From: Microgenomates group bacterium
Lineage (GTDB): Bacteria; Patescibacteriota; Microgenomatia; UBA1400; PJMF01
Reading direction: 5' to 3'
Length of the DNA stretch: 5,379 nucleotides
NCBI GenBank assembly: GCA_009776965.1
Contig: WRMU01000048.1
Location: 1-5,379, forward strand
The position numbers and the translations under genes were made by a program. Positions 1 through 5,379 of the stretch are shown piece by piece. Each line of letters opens with the position of its first letter. The stretch's first letter is position 1. Under the pieces are notes generated by a model, which was not told the origin of the DNA, did not search any database, and worked only from the letters and a program-made list of their open reading frames with translations.

Positions 1-16
1 AGCGCAGTAAGAAGCT

Positions 17-1219
17 TTGGAAATAGAAGCGGGAGCAGAGCAACTGGAGGAAGTTTTGGCAACTGAGCGCATCACCATCCATTTATTCCATAGCCTGACT
101 TGCCCGCATTGCAAGACCGAGATTAAGTGGTTGCGAGAGAGCTATCTGCCGAATAATCCTGATGTGGAGCTGAGGGCATATGAGGTGTCTCGGGACAGAC
201 AGGCTAGTAGGGCACTGACGGATTTGAGCGAGGAGATGGATTTCCAAGTGGGGGGAGTGCCGTTGACGATTATTGGCGAGAGCGTGATTGTGGGCTTTAA
301 TGAAAAGATAACTGGCGGTGAGATTGAGCGAGCGATTGAAAATTATCGCCAAGGGGAATATGGGGATAGAGCGGGAGAGTGGTTGGCGGAAAATGGAATT
401 GAAGGAGAAGTGATGAGGGCGGTGGGCGAGGGCGACGAGACGGGGCAGGGCCTTTACGGAGGAGAAGTGTTTAATTTGCCAGTATTAGGAGAGGTGGATC
501 CTAAAACAGTGTCGTTGCCAATTCTGGCAGTGGTGATTGGGTTGGTGGATGGGTTTAACCCCTGCGCGATGTGGATACTGGTTTTCTTGATTTCGATGTT
601 ATGTAATATGAAGGATAGAAAGAGGATGTGGGTTTTGGGGATGACGTTTTTGGTGACGAGCGCGGTAGTTTATCTATTATTTATGGTGAGTTGGTTGAAC
701 TTGGCGATGTTTTTGAATAGGATTGCGCTGCTGCGAGGCATTATCGCTTTGGTGGCGATAGTATTTGGAGTGATAAATATTAAAAATTATTATCAAGCGA
801 GAGGGAAGGAAGATGCTTGCGAGGTGGTGGATGCGACTAAGCGCAGGAAAATTATCGAGAGAATTAAAAAAGTAACTAATGAACAGAGGTTTTGGTTGGC
901 GATGGTGGGAATTGTTGTTTTGGCGGCGAGTGTGAACGTGATTGAGCTGATGTGTTCGTTGGGGCTGCCGGTGGTGTTTACGCAGATTTTGGGCTTGAAT
1001 AACTTGGCGGCAGGGCAATATGCGCTATATCTATTTTTATACATCTTGTTTTTCTTGATTGATGATATTATAGTGTTTACTATTGCTATGAAAACGCTAA
1101 AGGTGGCTACCGGGGGCAGCAAATATGTGAAATATTCGCATTTGGTGGGAGGAGTGATTATGTTGGCGATTGGAGCACTAATGCTATTAAAACCAGAAAT
1201 ACTGATGTTCAATTTTTAA
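17..1219 (+). CDS. Thioredoxin/glutaredoxin-fold domain fused to CcdA/DsbD-type membrane electron-transfer protein
   Basis: Predicted to pass reducing equivalents across the membrane to extracytoplasmic thiols. Residues 18-110 look like a thioredoxin fold: a beta strand leads into the redox motif CPHC (29-32), and GGVP (79-82) supplies the usual cis-proline. Residues 165-396 form about six membrane helices (roughly 165-195, 204-225, 237-256, 292-318, 335-358, 375-396). The first contains DGFNPC (Cys183) and the fourth Cys313, the expected CcdA/DsbD cysteine pair. Lys/Arg-rich loops (199-203, 257-290, 360-373) predict cytoplasmic odd-numbered loops, placing both termini and the thioredoxin domain outside. 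Oddly, no signal peptide or leading helix is present, and an in-frame TAA lies at 8-10. The start is uncertain: TTG 17 gives 400 residues but has no ribosome site; TTG 56 (residue 14) has GGAGG five bases upstream and keeps the whole fold. Family is confident; substrate is unknown. Confidence 0.85.
   Translation: MEIEAGAEQLEEVLATERITIHLFHSLTCPHCKTEIKWLRESYLPNNPDVELRAYEVSRDRQASRALTDLSEEMDFQVGGVPLTIIGESVIVGFNEKITGGEIERAIENYRQGEYGDRAGEWLAENGIEGEVMRAVGEGDETGQGLYGGEVFNLPVLGEVDPKTVSLPILAVVIGLVDGFNPCAMWILVFLISMLCNMKDRKRMWVLGMTFLVTSAVVYLLFMVSWLNLAMFLNRIALLRGIIALVAIVFGVINIKNYYQARGKEDACEVVDATKRRKIIERIKKVTNEQRFWLAMVGIVVLAASVNVIELMCSLGLPVVFTQILGLNNLAAGQYALYLFLYILFFLIDDIIVFTIAMKTLKVATGGSKYVKYSHLVGGVIMLAIGALMLLKPEILMFNF
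46..50 (+). promoter_or_regulatory. Possible Shine-Dalgarno for an alternative TTG start at 56
   Basis: GGAGG sits five bases before the in-frame TTG at 56-58, a workable spacing. Starting there would give a 387-residue protein beginning just before the first thioredoxin-fold strand. The evidence is weak because this strand is very rich in G and A and GGAGG occurs often inside genes here. Confidence 0.25.
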
Positions 1220-1223
1220 TCTT

Positions 1224-1796
1224 ATGACTAAACAACACTACCAAGGAAAAATATTAAGGGACAAGGAGGAATTGATCAGGCAGATGGCAGAGGCGGCGCG
1301 GGCGGTGGGGAAGAAAGTGGTGCTGACGGCGGGGAGTTTTGACTTATTACATATCGGACATGGGAGATATTTACAGGAGGCCAAGACGCATGGCGATGTG
1401 TTGTTTGTGGGGGTGGATGCGGATGAGAAAGTGCGAGTGCGCAAAGGGCCGGAGAGGCCGATCGTGCCGGAGGAGGAGAGAATGGAGATGCTCAGCTATC
1501 TGGACAGTGTGGATTATGTGATCTTAAAACCGCTACAGAAGGAGAAATGGTGGCTGATAAAGCTGATGAGACCGGACGTGTTGATTGCCACGCGAAGCAC
1601 CTATAGCGAGGAGCAGAAGGAGAAGCTCAGGGAATGGTGTGGGGAGGTGGTGGTGCTTAAAGAACAGGCAACGACATCGACGAGCGCGAAGATTAGGCGA
1701 GTGCAAATTGGGGCGGCGAAGCGGATTACGAAGACGTTGTCGAATAAGCTGATTAAATCCATGGAACAGGCACTCGAGGAACTGAGGGTGTCTTAA
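1224..1796 (+). CDS. RfaE/TagD-type cytidylyltransferase-like nucleotidyltransferase
   Basis: A 190-residue enzyme of the nucleotidyltransferase (HxGH) superfamily, which joins a nucleotide (from CTP or ATP) to a sugar- or alcohol-phosphate and releases pyrophosphate. Visible signatures are GSFDLLHIGH (37-46), in which HIGH binds the triphosphate; KGPERPIVP (74-82) followed by ERMEML, closely resembling the C-terminal half of HldE/RfaE; and TSTSAKIRR (151-159), matching the family's terminal STT/STS-x-I motif. The RfaE segment usually reading PDVLvKGgDY is here PDVLIATRSTYS (117-128), so the acceptor may differ from heptose phosphate. A charged helical tail (160-190) follows the core. It is cytoplasmic, with no membrane segment. 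It starts four bases after the redox gene's stop, with no Shine-Dalgarno, suggesting one transcript and perhaps translational coupling. Its stop overlaps that of the convergent VanW gene. The fold is confident; the substrate (glycerol-3-phosphate, heptose or other) cannot be settled. Confidence 0.88.
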   Translation: MTKQHYQGKILRDKEELIRQMAEAARAVGKKVVLTAGSFDLLHIGHGRYLQEAKTHGDVLFVGVDADEKVRVRKGPERPIVPEEERMEMLSYLDSVDYVILKPLQKEKWWLIKLMRPDVLIATRSTYSEEQKEKLREWCGEVVVLKEQATTSTSAKIRRVQIGAAKRITKTLSNKLIKSMEQALEELRVS

Positions 1797-3508
1797 TCAC
1801 TCTGTTTGGGGACGGCGTAGTTGGAAACGAAAGTGTCACGGCGGATTTCTTGGTCGTATTTGTCATAGGTGATATTAACAAAGGAAGTGCGCATGGCGCC
1901 ACCGCCGAGGGCGGCTTTGTGGTAATCGACGACTTCGCTGTAGCGGCCGTCGGAGGTGCCGTAGATGGTGGCAAACATATGGCGGCGGGCAGAGTTGGCG
2001 TGCATATAAATAAGGATATGATGATCGGTGTCGTTGACGAAGCGCAAATCAACTTCGCCAGAATAAACTGTGGCGTCGAACCCAGGGTCATTGTTGATTT
2101 CATAATAGGAGACGCGGAAAGAATGGGGGAGGCGGCGGGTGATTTTAAGACCCGAATTGAGGAGAGCACGAAAGAGAGTGGAGGAAGTTTGGCAAACACC
2201 ACCACCCACGCCCATGGTGGAAGCGCCTTGGGAGATGATATATTCTTCGCGGAAGCCGGTGGCGAGAGTGACGGGGCCGAGAGTTTGATTAAAAGAAAAC
2301 TCTTGATTGGGAGCGATAATAACTCCAGAGATGCGCTCAGCGGAGAGCGCCACATTATGAATACGGTTAGCGGAGGAGGAGGTATAGAAACTTTCCCCAA
2401 AACCGATGACTTCTTTAATACCTAGGGAATTGATGGATTCGAGGGAGACGGCGGGCGGTGAGGCCATGGCGGAGGCGGGCAGAGAGATTCTAGTGGTTGC
2501 GGCGGAAGGACTCAGGAGATCGACGATGGCTTTTTGGATGTCGAGAACAGTTTGAGCTTGATTAAATACTAGACCGTCGGCGGGAGGAGTGAAAAGATCG
2601 GCTCTAGTGGAGCTGGCGTTGAGCTCGAGGACGGGGGTTTGGGCTTCGCGGTCAATAAGTTCGCGCAAAGAGAGGGTGAGATCAACTAAACAATGGACAT
2701 TGATGCGGCTGGTTTGGTTGTCGTAGTCGAGACAAGAGATGAGGTCTTGGTCGGAGAGAGTGAGGGAGAAATTGACAGTGGGGTAGTTTTCGGGGGGAGT
2801 GAGGACGATGGAGCGGGAAACGAGAGAAGCGGCGAGAGACTGATGTTGCTCGACAATGTTGGGGGTGAGGGATTTGTCGTTGAGGATGATGGTGGCGGGA
2901 GTAAAAAATTGATTTTGGGAAAGGTTCTCTTTGAGGGCGGCGAGAGTGGCGGTATAGTCGAGCGAACGAGAGGTTTCTCCTTGGACAAAGCGCAGACTGT
3001 CGGCTCGACCCGATTGGTCGAGAATAAACTTGGGATCTTGGCCTTGGAAGAAGATGAGGCTCTCGAAGTCATGGAGAAAATCGGTGAAGATGGAATCGTC
3101 GCTGGCAAAAAAATGAAAAGAGAGGAACTGGGGAGAGTTTAAGTGGGTGCGCAAGGAGGAGAGAAACGCAGGGAGAGAAAGAGACGATTGGAGGGAGAGT
3201 TGGTTGGTGATCAGAGCGTCGAAATCGGGCCTGAGATGTAGATCGGCGCCGCTGGAAGCTAGGGAGATGTCTTGATATGCGAGAGTGATTTCTGGGGGAC
3301 AGAAAGTGGGCTGGGAGGGAGAGCAGGGAAAGGCGGCGAGCACAGACATGGCTTCGGGGTAATTATAGTTGGAGAGGTTGATATCGGCAATGAAGGTGCT
3401 GGGGAAAAGATGGCTATGATAAAAGGAGCGTAAAAAAAAGGCAACCAAAATGAAAGTGACTGAAAAAACGAGTAAAACAACAGATAGCTTAAGAATAACT
3501 GGACGCAT
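1793..3508 (-). CDS. Membrane-anchored VanW family protein with PG_binding_4-like repeats
   Basis: A 571-residue surface protein of the VanW/YoaR type, a family tied to the cell wall and named from vancomycin-resistance clusters, whose biochemical role is not established. Numbering is from ATG 3508. Residues 4-26 form one hydrophobic helix after an Arg, so the bulk should be extracytoplasmic. Residue 39 begins FIADINLSNYNYPEA, resembling the start of a PG_binding_4 domain. Segments at about 175-196 and 306-332 share the G-x(n)-D/Q-x(n)-helix ending and suggest two repeats. The VanW domain spans about 370-497, with SFNQTLGP (405-412), GGGVCQTS (435-442) and LPHS (460-463). Besides Cys439 there are two cysteine pairs, 62/70 and 259/273. 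ATGs at 3532 and 3520 are alternatives that would add 8 or 4 residues; 3508 was chosen because the predicted transcript starts near 3514. The stop overlaps the convergent gene by four bases. Confidence 0.9.
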   Translation of the reverse strand: MRPVILKLSVVLLVFSVTFILVAFFLRSFYHSHLFPSTFIADINLSNYNYPEAMSVLAAFPCSPSQPTFCPPEITLAYQDISLASSGADLHLRPDFDALITNQLSLQSSLSLPAFLSSLRTHLNSPQFLSFHFFASDDSIFTDFLHDFESLIFFQGQDPKFILDQSGRADSLRFVQGETSRSLDYTATLAALKENLSQNQFFTPATIILNDKSLTPNIVEQHQSLAASLVSRSIVLTPPENYPTVNFSLTLSDQDLISCLDYDNQTSRINVHCLVDLTLSLRELIDREAQTPVLELNASSTRADLFTPPADGLVFNQAQTVLDIQKAIVDLLSPSAATTRISLPASAMASPPAVSLESINSLGIKEVIGFGESFYTSSSANRIHNVALSAERISGVIIAPNQEFSFNQTLGPVTLATGFREEYIISQGASTMGVGGGVCQTSSTLFRALLNSGLKITRRLPHSFRVSYYEINNDPGFDATVYSGEVDLRFVNDTDHHILIYMHANSARRHMFATIYGTSDGRYSEVVDYHKAALGGGAMRTSFVNITYDKYDQEIRRDTFVSNYAVPKQSD

Positions 3509-3528
3509 GGTAGTTGTCATATTATAAT
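3500..3528 (+). promoter_or_regulatory. Predicted promoter of the solute-binding protein gene
   Basis: A perfect TATAAT lies at 3523-3528, and 17 bases upstream TGGACG (3500-3505) matches the -35 consensus TTGACA at four of six positions. The predicted transcription start is about 3535, only three bases before ATG 3538, so the mRNA would be nearly leaderless. This agrees with the absence of a Shine-Dalgarno there. The -35 lies inside the start of the VanW gene. This is a consensus match only. Confidence 0.55.
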
Positions 3529-3550
3529 ACATTCAACATGAAAGTGTTAT
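3521..3550 (-). promoter_or_regulatory. Predicted promoter of the VanW family gene
   Basis: On the minus strand TATAAT runs from 3526 to 3521, within the same palindrome ATTATAAT (3521-3528) that gives the plus-strand -10. A -35-like ATAACA (3550 to 3545) matches TTGACA at four of six positions with an 18-base spacer. The start would be about 3514, six bases before ATG 3508 and downstream of ATGs 3520 and 3532. The two promoters overlap almost completely, so polymerase could occupy only one at a time. Confidence 0.5.
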
Positions 3551-5253
3551 TCAATAACAAAACTGCTGCAGCTGGTGGTGATGACTCGAGCCGCAATGAT
3601 GTTTCCAACAATAATTTATTACCAAAAAGGGTATGGCAGGGGACGGGCGAGACGAGAGCTCAGGGAGCAGAAGTGAAGCCGGTGAAGTTGAGTGAGTCTC
3701 AGGAAAAAAATGCTTGGCAATTTCAAAATGAACAAAACTTGCCTAATGTGCCCAAGGAAATGGCGGAGTTTACGAGGCAGGAGACATTGATGAAAACGGC
3801 GGGAATCGTACAGCGGAGTTTGCCGGTGTTGGAGGATGTGCCCCAAAAAACAGAGAGTAAGCAGACTAAACCGCAGGAGGGTGGGTCGGGCAAAAAGTTG
3901 ACGGGAAAGAAGCTGGGGTGGTTGGCGGCCATGGGGCTGTTTGCGCTGACGTTTATAGTGGCGGGAGTGAACTTGTTGGTGAGCTTGAGCGCTAGGCAGG
4001 CGCAGGATCCGCTAAAAGTGGAGGAAAAAAGAGAGATTATTGAGTATTGGGGGGTGATGGAGGATACGAAGGCGATGGCGGCAATGCTGGAGCGGTTTGA
4101 GGAGAAGACGGGAATTAGTGTAAATTATGTGCGGCAGGACAAAGATGATTATTATGAGCGGTTATGGGAAGCAATTGAGGCGGGAAATGGGCCGGATGCC
4201 TTTCAATTTAATTTGTCTTGGAGTGAGATGTTGGATAAGCAGTTGATGCGGATGACGGAGCGGGAAGTGATGGGAGAACAGAAGTTTGGCGAAGTTTTTT
4301 ATCCGGTGATGACGGAGAGGTTGGTGGATGAGAGAGGACTGATCAAGGGAGTGCCTCTAAACTACGACGGGTTAGTGATGTTCTATAATAGGGATATATT
4401 GGAGGAGGCGGGAGTGGAAGTGCCGAGTTTATGGAGCGAGTTGCTGACTACGGGCAGGAAGATGACGAGAAAAAATGCGGAGGGGAAAATTGAGCAGGCG
4501 GGAGTGGCAATAGGTTTGGCGGGCAATATTCGCGAAGCAACGAGTATCTTGGGGTTGTTGGCGGAACAAAATAATGTGGACTTGATGTTTGAGGATAGAC
4601 TAGACGTGGTTAATATTGATAATATGACGGCGGCAATGAGATTTTATAGTAGTTTCTACACAGACGAAGTGAATAGAACTTGGGACGAGGGAATGGGGAG
4701 CGATGTGGAGGCTTTTGGAGAGGGGAGAGTGGGGATAATTTTTGGGAAAGCGAGTTTATGGAATGAGTTGAATGCTAAATACATGGGTTTGAATATGGGG
4801 GTGGCGCCAACGCCAATTTTGACGAGTGAGGCGGCAGAAAATTGGACTAGCATTTGGGTGGCAGGAGTGAATGAGAGAGGGAACAAGAAAGCAGCGGCGA
4901 GACAGCTGGCGAATTGGCTGGTTGGGGCGGAAGCGGAGGATGTGTTATGGACCAATCAGCTGAGGAACGGGGCAAAGATGGGGAGTGTATTTGCTAGGAG
5001 AGATCTGCGCGATACGGTTGTTGGCGAGGAAGTGGCGAGGATTTCTTTGTTGGGGGCGGAGCGCGCGCGGACAGGTCTTTTGGAAACTAGTGCAGCGAGC
5101 GCGAGAAGTATTATTACCTTGCAGGGAGTATATCGAGAAGTGATAGAACAGATGACTTTGGGGCCGAAAGGAGATGGGGATAGAAGGATTGCAGCGGGAG
5201 TGGGGACAGATACTATTATCCGAGCAATGGAAACCTTTAAGAATCTCCCTTAA
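3538..5253 (+). CDS. Extracellular solute-binding protein (ABC sugar-type), transmembrane-anchored
   Basis: A 571-residue binding protein of the family 1 (sugar-type) solute-binding class, which captures a ligand outside the cell and hands it to an ABC importer. Numbering is from ATG 3538. Residues 1-126 are polar, low in order and probably cytoplasmic. GKKLTGKKLG (118-127) precedes a membrane helix at about 127-150. The binding domain fills 166-571: EIIEYWGVME (166-175) leads into the first lobe, then GNGPDAFQF (216-224), GVPLNYDGLVMFYNRD (271-286) with a following EEAGVEVPSLWSEL, and WTSIWVAGVN (436-445). Most relatives in other bacteria carry a lipobox cysteine; this protein has no cysteine at all, so the helix must be the anchor. 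TTG 3514 would add eight residues but falls upstream of the predicted transcript start. No permease or ATPase gene is in the window. Ligand is unknown; a sugar or oligosaccharide is likely by family. Confidence 0.9.
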   Translation: MKVLFNNKTAAAGGDDSSRNDVSNNNLLPKRVWQGTGETRAQGAEVKPVKLSESQEKNAWQFQNEQNLPNVPKEMAEFTRQETLMKTAGIVQRSLPVLEDVPQKTESKQTKPQEGGSGKKLTGKKLGWLAAMGLFALTFIVAGVNLLVSLSARQAQDPLKVEEKREIIEYWGVMEDTKAMAAMLERFEEKTGISVNYVRQDKDDYYERLWEAIEAGNGPDAFQFNLSWSEMLDKQLMRMTEREVMGEQKFGEVFYPVMTERLVDERGLIKGVPLNYDGLVMFYNRDILEEAGVEVPSLWSELLTTGRKMTRKNAEGKIEQAGVAIGLAGNIREATSILGLLAEQNNVDLMFEDRLDVVNIDNMTAAMRFYSSFYTDEVNRTWDEGMGSDVEAFGEGRVGIIFGKASLWNELNAKYMGLNMGVAPTPILTSEAAENWTSIWVAGVNERGNKKAAARQLANWLVGAEAEDVLWTNQLRNGAKMGSVFARRDLRDTVVGEEVARISLLGAERARTGLLETSAASARSIITLQGVYREVIEQMTLGPKGDGDRRIAAGVGTDTIIRAMETFKNLP

Positions 5254-5287
5254 AGCTCGCCTAAATCGGTATTTTCATCGTTGAAAG

Positions 5288-5306
5288 TCTCGAGCACGGC
5301 TCGAGA
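5288..5306. repeat. 8-bp hairpin TCTCGAGC-ACG-GCTCGAGA
   Basis: A perfect eight-base-pair stem (5288-5295 with 5299-5306) closes a three-base loop. Each arm contains the palindrome CTCGAG. It starts directly after the left outer arm GTTGAAAG. No T-run follows on either strand, so on its own it does not look like an intrinsic terminator. Confidence 0.7.
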
Positions 5307-5309
5307 GGT

Positions 5310-5356
5310 AAAAAGCGATTCTCAACGTACGTAAAGTACGTATCGAATCTCTTTTT
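5310..5356. terminator. Possible bidirectional intrinsic terminator hairpin
   Basis: Nested arms pair AAAAAG (5310-5315) with CTTTTT (5351-5356), GATTC (5317-5321) with GAATC (5345-5349), and ACGTAC (5325-5330) with GTACGT (5336-5341), around a GTAAA loop. A 1x1 mismatch and a 3x3 internal loop separate the blocks. A-run and T-run flanks would give a T-tract after the stem on either strand. It lies 57 bases after the solute-binding gene's stop, a sensible place to end that transcript. The stem is AT-rich and interrupted, so termination strength is doubtful. Confidence 0.45.
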
Positions 5357-5379
5357 CCTTTCAACTTCGAAAATCCTCG

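Larger units (their letters stand above)
5268..5376. repeat. Large imperfect inverted repeat folding as a three-way junction
   Basis: The only non-coding stretch of any size (5254-5379) is dominated by this structure. Outer arms pair GTTGAAAG (5280-5287) with CTTTCAAC (5358-5365), then after a 3x3 mismatch ATTTTC (5271-5276) with GAAAAT (5369-5374), then GG (5268-5269) with CC (5375-5376) past a bulged T5270. Inside are two independent hairpins, 5288-5306 and 5310-5356, separated by GGT. It could be a mobile miniature inverted-repeat element, a structured RNA or an elaborate transcription terminator. The right end is close to the window end, so the outer limit is not known. No protein gene is seen in it. 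Confidence 0.65.

Noticed and set aside
83..1212. Minus-strand open frames opposite the redox gene
   Set aside because: The plus-strand frame has clear CPHC, cis-Pro, NPC and membrane-helix signatures; the antisense frames have none and overlap one another.
1441..1465. Small GGCC...GGCC inverted repeat as an internal hairpin
   Set aside because: The stem is only about four bases and lies in codons of the conserved KGPERPIVP motif, so protein constraint explains it.
1850..3142. Plus-strand open frames opposite the VanW gene (about 1850-2425 and 2693-3142)
   Set aside because: They lie wholly antisense to a convincing VanW family gene, show no recognisable domain, and are explained by the G-rich strand that lacks T-rich stop codons.
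3514..3537. TTG at 3514 as the start of the solute-binding protein
   Set aside because: It lies upstream of the predicted transcription start, spans the -10 box, has no ribosome site, and adds eight residues without domain support; ATG 3538 is preferred.
5280..5365. Integron attC-like site from the GTTGAAAG and CTTTCAAC arms
   Set aside because: attC sites run RYYYAAC at the 5' end and GTTRRRY at the 3' end. Here the order is reversed on both strands, the seventh base of GTTGAAA is not a pyrimidine, and there is no integrase or cassette array.
5268..5379. CRISPR array
   Set aside because: The repeats are inverted, not evenly spaced direct repeats, there are no unique spacers of constant length, and no cas gene is present.

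Overview
This window is bacterial DNA carrying four protein genes packed almost end to end, followed by a 126-base tail dominated by inverted repeats. All four genes end in TAA and none contains an in-frame TGA, so nothing points to a recoded genetic code. The proteins are typical of a cell with an exposed cell surface: a membrane thiol-redox protein, a VanW-type wall-associated protein, and a solute-binding protein held by a transmembrane helix instead of a lipid. Three of the four starts lack a clear Shine-Dalgarno sequence. Together this fits a monoderm or Candidate Phyla Radiation (Patescibacteria)-like genome, but that assignment is an inference from gene style and no marker gene is present.

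Layout. Positions 17-1219 (+) encode a thioredoxin/glutaredoxin-fold domain fused to a CcdA/DsbD-type membrane electron-transfer domain. Positions 1224-1796 (+), four bases downstream, encode a cytidylyltransferase-like nucleotidyltransferase of the RfaE/TagD type. It meets the next gene tail to tail, the two stop codons sharing the tetranucleotide TTAA (1793-1796). Positions 1793 to about 3508 (-) encode a membrane-anchored VanW family protein. A very short divergent region (about 3509-3537) contains the 8-bp palindrome ATTATAAT, which reads as a perfect -10 box on both strands. Positions 3538-5253 (+) encode a cysteine-free extracellular solute-binding protein with a long cytoplasmic N-terminal tail. 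From 5254 to the end there is no gene; 5268-5376 can fold into a three-way junction containing two hairpins, one with A-run and T-run flanks like a bidirectional terminator.

How they may work together. The redox protein would carry electrons across the membrane to extracytoplasmic thiols, and the VanW protein, which has two extra cysteine pairs outside its VanW domain, is a possible client. The VanW and solute-binding genes share a promoter region and may be co-regulated. The nucleotidyltransferase would supply an activated sugar or alcohol phosphate, plausibly for an envelope polymer. No complete new system can be demonstrated here. The points most worth checking are the missing signal peptide of the redox protein, the overlapping divergent promoter with near-leaderless starts, the three-way-junction repeat, and the extreme G-over-C strand bias that persists through genes of both orientations.
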